Assembly (NCBI GenBank): GCA_020796225.1
Contig: CM036759.1
Coordinates: 67,122,590-67,186,589, forward strand
Source: Arion vulgaris
Lineage: Eukaryota > Mollusca > Gastropoda > Stylommatophora > Arionidae
DNA: 64,000 nucleotides
Reading direction: 5' to 3'
Positions within the stretch are counted from its first letter, which is position 1; every line of letters begins with the position of its first letter. This document shows positions 10,946-23,113 of the stretch, in pieces. Made by a program: the position numbers and the translations under genes. A model generated the notes under the pieces. That model did no database searches, was not told where the DNA came from, and was given only the letters and a program-made list of their open reading frames with translations.

Positions 10946-13900
10946 GTATTTTATTCATTTTATATACAGGGTGTTCAAGATTAAAGCAGCTCCATTGACA
11001 AATCGAAAGTTGCCAGTTACATATTGCGAGGTGTCTATTTACTATTTAAACTGGTTCTGACTAGCTAGCCCTACGTCACATTTGTTCATCGCCCCTTCCC
11101 GCACTACAATTACATACCGTCACACAACCTTGACCTATACTACGTCATAACTGAACCTTCTCATTTTCATAAATATATGCCAGATTGGCTCCATTTACAG
11201 GCTGCTTTTATCTTGAACACCATGAGTAAGCTCAACTTGAGGTATTTTATTCATTATATATATATATATATTTAAAACTATCTATTTGTGATTTTGAATC
11301 TAAGTGTTAGAGCTGTCCTCTGTATATCATGGACAGAGAAGAGAACAAATAGATATTTATATCTGAACGGAACTCAAAATGAAAGAAAACTCGATGAAGC
11401 TATAAATCATCATCATCATCATCAAATAGCTTGTCATGAGCATAAACTTTGCCATCCTAACAGTCCTTCGCAATTTCTCTCTCTTATAGACCAGATGTTC
11501 CGGATCTGCAACCGTCATTCTCAAATCATCAGTTACATTCCGAATCCATCTATTCCGCTGTCTTCTCTTTCCCGGGATGTCTCCTTCCATAACGGTGTTC
11601 CTAAACTCTTCGTGTCTCTTTATATGTCCAAAATACTTCAATTTTCTCATTCTTATTTGTAGTATCAGCTAGATTTCTTTGATTTTGAGTTCTTTCTGGA
11701 TAGATCTATTTGTTCTATTCTCTGTCCAAGATATACGAAGAACTCTTCTGTAACATTTATATTCAAAAGCACATATATATTTGATACCGTCTTTTTAAAT
11801 GTCCATGCTTCGCACCCATACGTTGCCACTGGAATTATGCATGCTGTTAGTATTCTGATCTTTGTTTTCTTATTAGTTCCATTCTATACTGTTTTTAGTT
11901 GTTTTATTTTTGGTAAAACCATGTTTGTTGCTATAATGAAGACACCTATGACAAGTAATGCAGATATCACACTGGAATCTAAAATGATAAAAATAACAGA
12001 GCAGTTCACCTATTTTGGTAGTAATTTTGATTGCACAGGAAATGTTGAAAAATATATTATGATATTATGATATTGTCAAAGCAACATCAGCTTTTAAAAG
12101 TCTAAATAAAATATGGAACTGCAAGTTATATAGTATTAAAACTAAATTATGAATTTTCAATTCAAATGTTGTATCAATCCTAACATATGCCAGCGAGAGT
12201 TGGAAAATGACTAAAATAGAATATAAGTTGAATGCATTTGAAAATAGATGTCTGCGAAAAATAATGAATATAAATGGAACGAATTCAGGAGAAATGATGA
12301 AATCAGAGAAATGTCTGGTCAACCACTAGTGACAACTGTTATAAGAAAGAGAAGATGGAGATATCAAAAAATATCAAAGCAGGCATTGAAGTGAGATGCA
12401 AATGGTTCAAGAAAGAGACGACGACCTAAGGAGATCATAAAGCAAACGTTGCTGAAAGAGGCAAGAAATATCGGCCTCAGTTCCATGGAGGAGATTGAGC
12501 GAGTTGCCCAGAATAGAACGGTATGAGAAATTGCCCATGTAACGTATAACGGTATGAGAGAAATTATTAATTAATTTGTGGTTCTTTTAATTTTCTTCAT
12601 TTTTAAATAAATTTAATTAAAACATTACTAATCATATCTCAGGTACCTCTCCCAGATACCGCATATAGCAGGGAGACAGGCAGACTTTGATCTTGTGGAG
12701 ATGTTAAAATCAAGGTTCATAGACAACGGACTGCAAGTGCAGATAACGCCATACGACGTACTATTGTCGTATCCTAGCAACGAGACGCCGAATTCAGTCC
12801 GGCTATTGGACGCTAATGGCACGGTTGTTTACGATGCTAAACATGATGAGAGTAACATTTCTCAGTATCAGGATGTGGTGCCACCATTCAATGCCTACTC
12901 CCCATGTCGTCTTGTAGAGGTAAGTCTGTACAATATCAGGATGTGGTGCCTCCATTCAATGCATACTCCCCATGTCGTCTTGTAGAGGTAAGTCTGTACA
13001 ATATCAGGATGTGGTGCCTCCATTCAATGCATACTCCCCATGTCGTCTTGTAGAGGTAAGTCTGCACTGTACAGTGCTTCGACACAGTGTTTAAATTATA
13101 GGTCACAGTACTCCGTTGTTAAGTCCCATTATTCAAATATCAGATCAGACGAAAGGTCATAGTCCATGAACCTCAGGTAACAGTTCACCATATGTTCAAG
13201 TGGGTGGTATTACCCCCAGGGGCGCTGAAGTCTTTAGGCGATAGTGAGTTCAACAATTGGGGAGTGTTCAGTTGATCTAGGGATCGATGGCTCCTTATAG
13301 AAGAAATTATTAATATACATTTAAAAATACATTATTTTCGTGATTTTTCGATTGAATAACTGTGTTCAAGATAATGCCTATATTGACTACTATTTTTTCA
13401 ATACTTTAACAACATAAGTAGTCATGTATCATTCATTGCTATTTACGTTGGAAATATCAAACTGCTTGAACGAGGGAAAATGTTATAATGGGGAGGGGGA
13501 GGTGGCTATGGAGGGAAAGGGGGCGTTACAAAATTTATGTCTCGCAAAGTGGGCGGTATCCCGAAAAAGTTTGGGAACCTATGCAGTACACGAATGTCAG
13601 GTCATAGCAACTCACATTAACTTTTTGTCACAGTTAATGATGCATTAACAGATTAACCATTTTGCCCTTCTCAGCCGATATACGGCTTTAGCGACATTTT
13701 TAAGAAAAAAACAGTGTACAAGAATTACGAGCTCCTGAAAATACAGATTGACAAACACAGGATTCGAACCACTTATCCTTATTTCTTACGACACCCATCG
13801 CCTAGCCTAGCAATACGATCATCCTTACGATCACCCATCGCCTAGCCTAGCAATACGATCATCCTTACGATCAACCATCGCCTAGCCTAGCAATACGATC

Positions 13901-16900
13901 ATCCTTACGATCACCCATCGCCTAGCCTAGCAATCGATCATCCTACGATCACCCATCGCCTAGCCTAGCAATACCATCATCCTTACGATCACCCATCACC
14001 TAGCCTAGCAATACGATCATCCTTACGATCACCCATCGCCTAGCCTAGCAATACGATCATCCTTACGATCACCCATCGCCAGCCAGCAATACGATCATCC
14101 TTACGATCACCCATCGCCTAGCCTAGCAATACCATCATCCTTACGATCACCCATCGCCTAGCCTAGCAATACGATCATCCTTACGATCAACCATCGCCTA
14201 GTCTAGCAATACGATCATCCTTACGATACCCATCGCCTAGCCTAGCAATACGATCATCCTTACGATCACCCATCGCCTAGCCTAGCAATACGATCATCCT
14301 TACGATCACCCATCGCCTAGCCTAGCAATACCATCATCCTTACGATCACCCATCACCTAGCCTAGCAATACGATCATCCTTACGATCACCCATCGCCTAG
14401 CCTAGCAATACGATCATCCTTACGATCAACCATCGCCTAGTCTAGCAATACGATCATCCTTACGATACCCATCGCCTAGCCTAGCAATACGAACATCCTT
14501 ACGATACCCATCGCCTAGCCTAGCAATACGATCATCCTTACGATCACCCATCGCCTAGCCTAGCAATACGATCATTCTTACGATCACCCATCGCCTAGCC
14601 TAACAATACGATCATCCTTACGATCACCCATCGTCTAGCCTAGCAATACGATCATCCTTACGATCACCCATCGCCTAGCCTAGCAATACCATCATCCTTA
14701 CGATCACCCATCGCCTAGCCTAGCAATACGATCATCCTTACGATCAACCATCGCCTAGCCTAGCAATACGATCATCCTTACGATCACCCATCGCCTAGCC
14801 TAGCAATACGATCATCCTTACGATCACCCATCGCCTAGCCTAGCAATACGATCATCCTTACAATCACAAGATGGGTGTGGTAAGAAATAAAGTTAAGTGG
14901 TTCGAATCTTGTGTTTGTCAATTTGTATTTTTCAGAAGTTCTTAATACTTGTACACTGTTTATTTATTGATCATATTCTTGGCTTCCGCTACTTCCTCGG
15001 GGTTCTTGCAAAAGCTCCTTGTTCTCATCTGCTTTTGAAATCAGATACAAAGTCGGTGTATCGACTACTTCATTTAGTATAAATTGCATACCACAACAGA
15101 TGTTATTCTGTGAACTTTTGCAAGGGAGGAGAGACAAACACAAACTCAGACTATGCTCAAAATTGGTAGGACACCCACGTCAGGCAGATTGAAGAACAGA
15201 GAACACACATAATATGACCTCTTAGTCCTGCAGGTTTAGGGGTGGGACAAGAGACTGACAAGATCCTGGTAGATACACTCACGTCGTCAAACAGGTTGAA
15301 GGATGGAGGACACACAAAATATGACCTCTTAGTCCTGCAGGTTTAGGGGTGGGACAAGAGACTCACAAGATCCTGGTAGATACACTCACGTCGTCAAACA
15401 GGTTGAAGGATGGAGGACACACAAAATATGACCTCTTAGTCCTGCAGGTTTAGGGGTGGGACAAGAGACTCACAAGATCCTGGTAGATACACTCACGTCG
15501 TCAAACAGGTTGAAGGATGGAGGACACACAAAATATGACCTCTTAGTTCTCCAGGTTTGGGGGTGGGTCAAGAGACTGACAAGATCCTGGTAGATACACT
15601 CACGTCGTCAAACAGGTTGAAGGATAGAGGACACACAAAATATGACCTCTTAGTCCTGCAGGTTTAGGGGTGGGACAAGAGACTCACAAGATCCTGGTAG
15701 ATACACTCACGTCGTCAAACAGGTTGAAGGATAGAGGACACACAAAATATGACCTCTTAGTTCTCCAGGTTTGGGGGTGGGACAAGAGACTGACAACCCT
15801 TCTATAAAAATATATATTCTGTTACGGAAAGGAAAACAAGAGATACCTTTGTAGCATCGGGTAAACAAAGTCAGGCAGATCAGACAACTGGTTGCTTGAA
15901 GGAGGGAGATCAAACCCGAAGCGAAATCTCCATAAGAATGGCGGAGAGAGTTGAAAGATTGTGTGGTAAACAACTAGTAGCTAGGCGTCAGAACGGCAAT
16001 GAGAAATAACACGTTGGAAAAATAACACGTTTGAGAAATAACACGTTAGAGAAATAACACGTTGGAGAAATAACACGTTGGAGAAATAACATAGAGGATA
16101 AATAACACGTTGGAGAAATAACATAGAGGAGAAATAACACGTTGGAGAAATAACATAGAGGAGAAATAACACGTTGGAGAAATAACACAGAGGAGAAATA
16201 ACACGTTGGAGAAATAACATAGAGGAGAAATAACACGTTGGAGAAATAACATAGAGTAGAAATAACACGTTGGAGAAATAATACAAAAGCGAAGTAACAC
16301 AGGTGACAGATAACACAGGTGACAGATAACACAGGTGAGAAATAACACAGGTGAGAAATAACACAGGTGAGAAATAACAAAGATGAGAAATAACACAGGT
16401 GAGAAATAACACAGGTGAGAAATAACACAGGTAAGAAATAACACGGAAGCGAAATAACACAGGTGGTAAATAAGACAGGTGAGAAATAATGCAGATGAGA
16501 AATAAGAGACGTTAAAAATAAAATAGGTGAGAAATAACACAGGTGAGAAATAAGACAGGTGAGAAATAACACAGGTGAGAAATAAGACAGAAGCAAAGTA
16601 ACACATGTGGCAAATAACACAAGAGAAATAACACACGTGAGAAATAACACACGTGAAAAATAAGAAATGTGACAAATAACACAGGTGAGAACTAACACAG
16701 ATGAGAAATAACACAGGTGAGAACTAACACAGGTGAAAATAACAAAATGAGAAATAACATATGTGAGAACTAACACAGGTGAGAAATAACACAGGTGAGA
16801 AATAACACAGGTGAGAACTAACACAGATGAGAAATAATCCAGGTGAGAAATAACACAGGTGAGAACTAACACAGGTGAGAATTAATACAGGTGAGAATTA

Positions 16901-19900
16901 ACACAGGTGAGAATTAACACAGGGTGAGAAATAACACAGGTGAGAAATAACACAGATGAGAAATAATCCAGGTGTAACTAACTGGTTGTCACTTATACTA
17001 TTCTCAGGGAGACCTAGCTGCAATAAATGGAAATGTTTGTGAATTTTATATGTCACTGGGACAAGAAGAAGATATAGAAAGATAGATCAGAAAAATGGAC
17101 AAAAGAAGATAGATCAGAAAACATGGGACACGAAGAAGATAGATCAGAAAACATGGGACAAGAAGAAGATAGATCAGAAAACATGGGACAAGAAGAAGAT
17201 AGATCAGAAAACATGGGACAAGAAGAAGATAGATCAGAAAACATGGGACAAGAAGAAGATAGATCAGAAAACATGGGACAAGAAGAAGATAGATCAGAAA
17301 ACATGAGACAAGAAGAAGATAGATCAGAAAACATGAGACAAGAAGAAGATAGATCAGAACTGAGAAAAATAGACGAAACTGGAAAAGAAGAAGATAGATC
17401 AGAAAACATGGGACAAGAAGAAGATAGATCAGAAAACATGGGACAAGAAGAAGATAGATCAGAAAACATGGGACAAGAAGAAGATAGATCAGAAAACATG
17501 GGACAAGAAGAAGATAGATCAGAAAACATGGGACAAGAAGAAGATAGATCAGAAAACATGAGACAAGAAGAAGATAGATCAGAAAACATGAGACAAGAAG
17601 AAGATAGATCAGAAAACATGAGACACGAAGAAGATAGATCAGAAAACATGAGACAAGAAGAAGATAGATCAGAAAACATAAGACACGAAGAAGATAGATC
17701 AGAAAACATGAGACAAGAAGAAGATAGATCAGAAAACATGAGACAAGAAGAAGATAGATCAGAAAACATGGGACAAGAAGAAGATAGATCAGAAAACATG
17801 AGACAAGAAGAAGATAGATCAGAAAACATGGGACAAGAAGAAGATAGATCAGAAAACATGGGACAAGAAGAAGATAGATCAGAAAACATGGGACAAGAAG
17901 AAGATAGATCAGAAAACATGGGACAAGAAGAAGATAGATCAGAAAACATGGGACAAGAAGAAGATAGATCAGAAAACATGGGACAAGAAGAAGATAGATC
18001 AGAAAACATGGGACAAGAAGAAGATAGATCAGAAAACATGAGACAAGAAGAAGATAGATCAGAAAACATGAGACAAGAAGAAGATAGATCAGAAAACATG
18101 GGACAAGAAGAAGATAGATCAGAAAACATGGGACAAGAAGAAGATAGATCAGAAAACATGGGACAAGAAGAAGATAGATCAGAAAACATGGGACAAGAAG
18201 AAGATAGATCAGAAAACATGGGACAAGAAGAAGATAGATCAGAAAACATGAGACAAGAAGAAGATAGATCAGAAAACATGAGACAAGAAGAAGATAGATC
18301 AGAAAACATGAGACAAGGAAGAGATAGATCAGAAAACATGAGACACGAAGAAGATAGATCAGAAAACATGAGACAAGAAGAAGATAGATCAGAAAACATG
18401 GGACAAGAAGAAGATAGATCAGAAAACATGGGACAAGAAGAAGATAGATCAGAAAACATGGGACAAGAAGAAGATAGATCAGAAAACATGGGACAAGAAG
18501 AAGATAGATCAGAAAACATGGGACAAGAAGAAGATAGATCAGAAAACATGAGACAAGAAGAAGATAGATCAGAAAACATGAGACAAGAAGAAGATAGATC
18601 AGAAAACATGAGACACGAAGAAGATAGATCAGAAAACATGAGACAAGAAGAAGATAGATCAGAAAACATAAGACACGAAGAAGATAGATCAGAAAACATG
18701 AGACAAGAAGAAGATAGATCAGAAAACATGAGACAAGAAGAAGATAGATCAGAAAACATGGGACAAGAAGAAGATAGATCAGAAAACATGAGACAAGAAG
18801 AAGATATAGAAAGATAGATCAGAAAACATGGGACAAGAAGAAGATAGATCAGAAAACATGGGACAAGAAGAAGATAGATCAGAAAACATGGGACAAGAAG
18901 AAGATAGATCAGAAAACATGGGACAAGAAGAAGATAGATCAGAAAACATGGGACAAGAAGAAGATAGATCAGAAAACATGGGACAAGAAGAAGATAGATC
19001 AGAAAACATGGGACAAGAAGAAGATAGATCAGAAAACATGAGACACGAAGAAGATAGATCAGAAAACATGAGACAAGAAGAAGATAGATCAGAAAACATG
19101 AGACAAGAAGAAGATAGATCAGAAAACATGAGACACGAAGAAGATAGATCAGAAAACATGAGAGACAGAAGAAGATAGATCAGAAAACATGGGACAAGAA
19201 GAAGATAGATCAGAAAACATAAGACAAGAAGAAGATAGATTAGAAAACATGGGACAAGAAGAAGATAGATCAGAAAACATGGGACAAGAAGAAGATAGAT
19301 CAGAAAACATGGGACAAGAAGAAGATAGATCAGAAAACATGAGACAAGAAGAAGATAGATCAGAAAACATGAGACAAGAAGAAGATAGATCAGAAAACAT
19401 GAGACAAGAAGAAGATAGATCAGAAAACATGAGACACGAAGAAGATAGATCAGAAAACATGGGACAAGAAGAAGATAGATCAGAAAACATGGGACAAGAA
19501 GAAGATAGATCAGAAAACATGAGACAAGAAGAAGATAGATCAGAAAACATGGGACAAGAAGAAGATAGATCAGAAAACATGTGACAAGAAGAAGATAGAT
19601 CAGAAAACATGAGACAAGAAGAAGATACAGATAGATCACAAAAATGCGGGCCTCTGCTCTGGCGTAGAGGTTAGATGCCAGCATTTCGTTCCAACTGTAC
19701 TGGCCGCTCCTTCGTGGAGCCATCGGGATTATTACGAGATTCCTGATCTCAGTGTAGGTGAGATCGAGTTACTAGTCATATCTCAGTGTAGGTGAGATCT
19801 AGTTACTAGTCCTATCTCAGTGTAGGTGAGATCTAGTTACTAGTCCTATCTCAGTGTAGGTGAGATCTAATTACTAGTCCTATCTCAGTGCAGATGAGAT

Positions 19901-22218
19901 CATTACTAGTCCTATCTCAGTGTAGGTGAGATCGAGTTACTAGTCCTATCTCAGTGTAGGTGAGATCTAGTTACTAGTCCTATCTCAGTGTAGGTGAGAT
20001 CTAGTTACTAGTCCTATCTCAGTGTAGGTGAGATCGAGTTACTAGTCCTATCTCAGTGTAGGTGAGACGGTTACTAGTCCTATCTCAGTGTAGGTGAGAT
20101 CAGTTACTAGTCCTATCTCAATGTAGGTGAGATCAGTTACTAGTCTATCCATGTGGTGAGTGAGTTACTAGTCCATCTCAGTGTAGAGATCGTTACTAGT
20201 CCTATCTCAGTGAGGTGAGATCAGTTACTAGTCCTATCTCAGTGTAGGTGAGATCGAGTTACTAGTCCTATCTCAGTATAGGTGAGATCGAGTTACTAGT
20301 CCTATCTCAGTGTAGGTGAGATCAGTTACAGTCCTATCTCATGTAGGTGAGATCAGTTCAGTCACATGGTGAGATCGAGTTACTAGTCTATTCAGTGTAG
20401 GTGAGATCGAGTTACTAGTCCTATCTCAGTGTAGGTGAGATCTAGTTACTAGTCCTATCTCAGTGTAGGTGAGATCTAGTTACTAGTCCTATCTCAGTGT
20501 AGGTGAGATCTAGTTACTAGTCCTATCTCAGTGTAGGTGAGATCGAGTTACTAGTCCTATCTCAGTATAGGTGAGATGGAGTTACTAGTCCTATCTCAGT
20601 GTAGGTGAGATCTAGTTACTAGTCCTATCTCAGTGTAGGTGAGATCGAGTTACTAGTCATATCTAAGTGTTGGTGAGATCGAGTTACTAGTCCTATCTCA
20701 GTGTAGGTGAGATCTAGTTACTAGTCCTATCTCAGTGTAGGTGAGATCTAGTTACTAGTCCTATCTCAGTGTAGGTGAGATCGAGTTACTAGTCCTATCT
20801 CAGTATAGGTGAGATCGAGTTACTAGTCCTATCTCAGTGTAGGTGAGATCTAGTTACTAGTCCTATCTCAGTGTAGGTGAGATCGAGTTACTAGTCATAT
20901 CTAAGTGTTGGTGAGATCGAGTTACTAGTCCTATCTCAGTGTAGGTGAGATCGAGTTACTAGTCCTATCTCAGTGTAGGTGAGATCGAGTTACTAGTCCT
21001 ATCTCAGTGTAGGTGAGATCGAGTTACTAGTCCTATCTCAGTATAGGTGAGATCGAGTTACTAGTCCTATCTCAGTGTAGGTGAGATCTAGTTACTAGTC
21101 CTATCTCAGTGTAGGTGAGATCGAGTTACTAGTCATATCTAAGTGTTGGTGAGATCGAGTTACTAGTCCTATCTCAGTGTAGGTGAGATCGAGTTACTAG
21201 TCCTATCTCAGTGTAGGTGAGATCGAGTTACTAGTCCTATCTCAGTGTAGGTGAGATCGAGTTACTAGTCATATCTCAGTGTAGGTGAGATCGAGTTACT
21301 AGTCCTTTCGGAGATGGACGATAAAACATAGTTCATGTGTGCCAGTTGAGCACATAAAAGAATCCTTGGCAGTCCACAATAGAGAAGAGCAAGCTGGAAA
21401 GACTCTGCAAGTGTAAACTTATTCATCATCAAATAGCTTGTCCTGAGCAGAACTTTGCCACCCCAACAGTCCTCCGGAATTTCTCTCTCTCTCATAGGCC
21501 AGATGTCCTGACTCTGCAGCCGTCATGTTCAAACCATCAGTTACATCCTGAATCCATCTTCTCCGTGGTCTTCCTCTTCTTCTCTTTGCCGGTATGCCTC
21601 CTTCCATGATGGTCTTCTTCAGCACTTCATGTCTTTTTATATGTCCAAAATATCTCAATAAAAAATACATTCCCAACAAAATAATTTACCATATTCTACA
21701 CTATATCAGGGACTTTCGGTGTTAACGAGTTCGTGCTCTGCTGATGAGATCTTTCTGTGCAAGAAAAAGATCAGAGCACACATGGTTACTTACCGAAATG
21801 CAATGATAGTGGTACTATCAATCACTCAATCAATCAATCAATCAATCAATTAATCCGATCTTAAGACAGCAATAAAATTATGTTAAAGTCGAATTGTCAA
21901 AACATAAAGTGACTTAGTTTTACAAAAGGCGGAAAAAGCTACAGCAATGTTTCTACAAAAAGGTCTTCATCATATAACTGACACAGTTGAAGTGTACTAA
22001 AATTACTTACATTATTACAGGGTCCCCTGGTGTATGCTGGATATGGTAGAGTTGAAGATTATATCTGGTTGAAACAGAACAACATTACTGTGACTGGAAA
22101 CATTGTTATTGTGAAGTATGGTCGCATTTTCAGAGGAGACAAAGTGAGTCACAAATATGAATTCTCTTTTTTGTTGTCTGTTTCGGAAACTTGTCCAGTT
22201 CCCAGTTAAATCATCAGT

Positions 22219-22268
<50 letters not shown>

Positions 22269-22962
22269 GATCAAATAGCTTGTCTGTGTAGAACTTGGTC
22301 ACCTTAAGTGTATGTTTTGTAGAAGTTACATTTGATGTTGGTGTGTGAAAATGACGTAAAAACCAAGTACAGTAGTTTTACAAAAACAATAACAATACAC
22401 ATCAACGTTTCGATCAAATGACCTTTATCGAGCTTATGTGTGAATTCACAACCAATGATCTCCTATGTAGTGTAAGGAAAACAAAGAATAGTACCACTGC
22501 GATCTACAAGGCATGTCGTAAGAGGCTGCTGATGTATAACCTAGGGAAGCTACCATAGTAAATAAAAAGTATCGCAGAAATCGGATGTGCTGGCTTACTT
22601 GTAGGCGCATAACTGACACAACGTAACTCGCTCTTAGGCTCAAATTACATACAAATCACACAGAGGCTTTAACAAGTGGTCGATATGGAGCGTTAGAAGA
22701 AGAAGAAGAAGAAGAAGAAGAAAAGAAGAAGAAGAAGAAGAGAAGAAGAAGAAGAAAAAGAGAAGAAGAAGAAGAAGAAGAGAAGAAGAAGAAGAAGAAG
22801 AAGAGAAGAAGAAGAAGAAGAGAAGAAGAAGAAGAAGAAGAAGAAAGAAGAAGAAGAAGAAGAAGAAGAAGAAGAAGAAGAAGAAGAAGAAGAAGAAGAA
22901 GAAGAAGAAGAAGAAGAAGAAGAAGAAGAAGAAGAAGAAGAAGAAGAAGAGAGAAGAAGAAG

Positions 22963-22994
<32 letters not shown>

Positions 22995-23082
22995 GAAGAA
23001 GAAGAAGAAGTAGAAGAAGAAGAAGAAGAAAAGAAGAAGAAGAAGAAGAAGAAGAAGAAGAAGAAGAAGAAGAAGAAGAAAG

Positions 23083-23113
<31 letters not shown>

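Larger units (their letters stand above)
19645..21855 (+). mobile_element. SINE-B copy swollen by a satellite and a LINE insertion
   Basis: A tRNA-like head (about 19650-19735, TGGCGTAGAGGTTAGATGC as A box) leads into the body word GATCTCAGTGTAGGTGAGAT. That word is then repeated for 1.55 kb. The unrepeated body resumes at 21300 (GGAGATGGACGATAAAACAT, GAGCACATAAAAGAATCCTT, AGAGCAAGCTGGAAAGACTC). A minus-strand LINE-alpha tail interrupts at about 21419-21690. The SINE 3' module (AGTTCGTGCTCTGC, CATGGTTACTTACCGAAATG) and (TCAA)n tail follow to about 21855. All parts of one SINE are in order, so array and LINE arose inside it. Confidence 0.85.

Noticed and set aside
17053..19723. ORFs of more than 560 codons on both strands
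   Set aside because: They arise because the 30-bp unit is divisible by three. No start context, splice sites, domain or composition of a real protein family.
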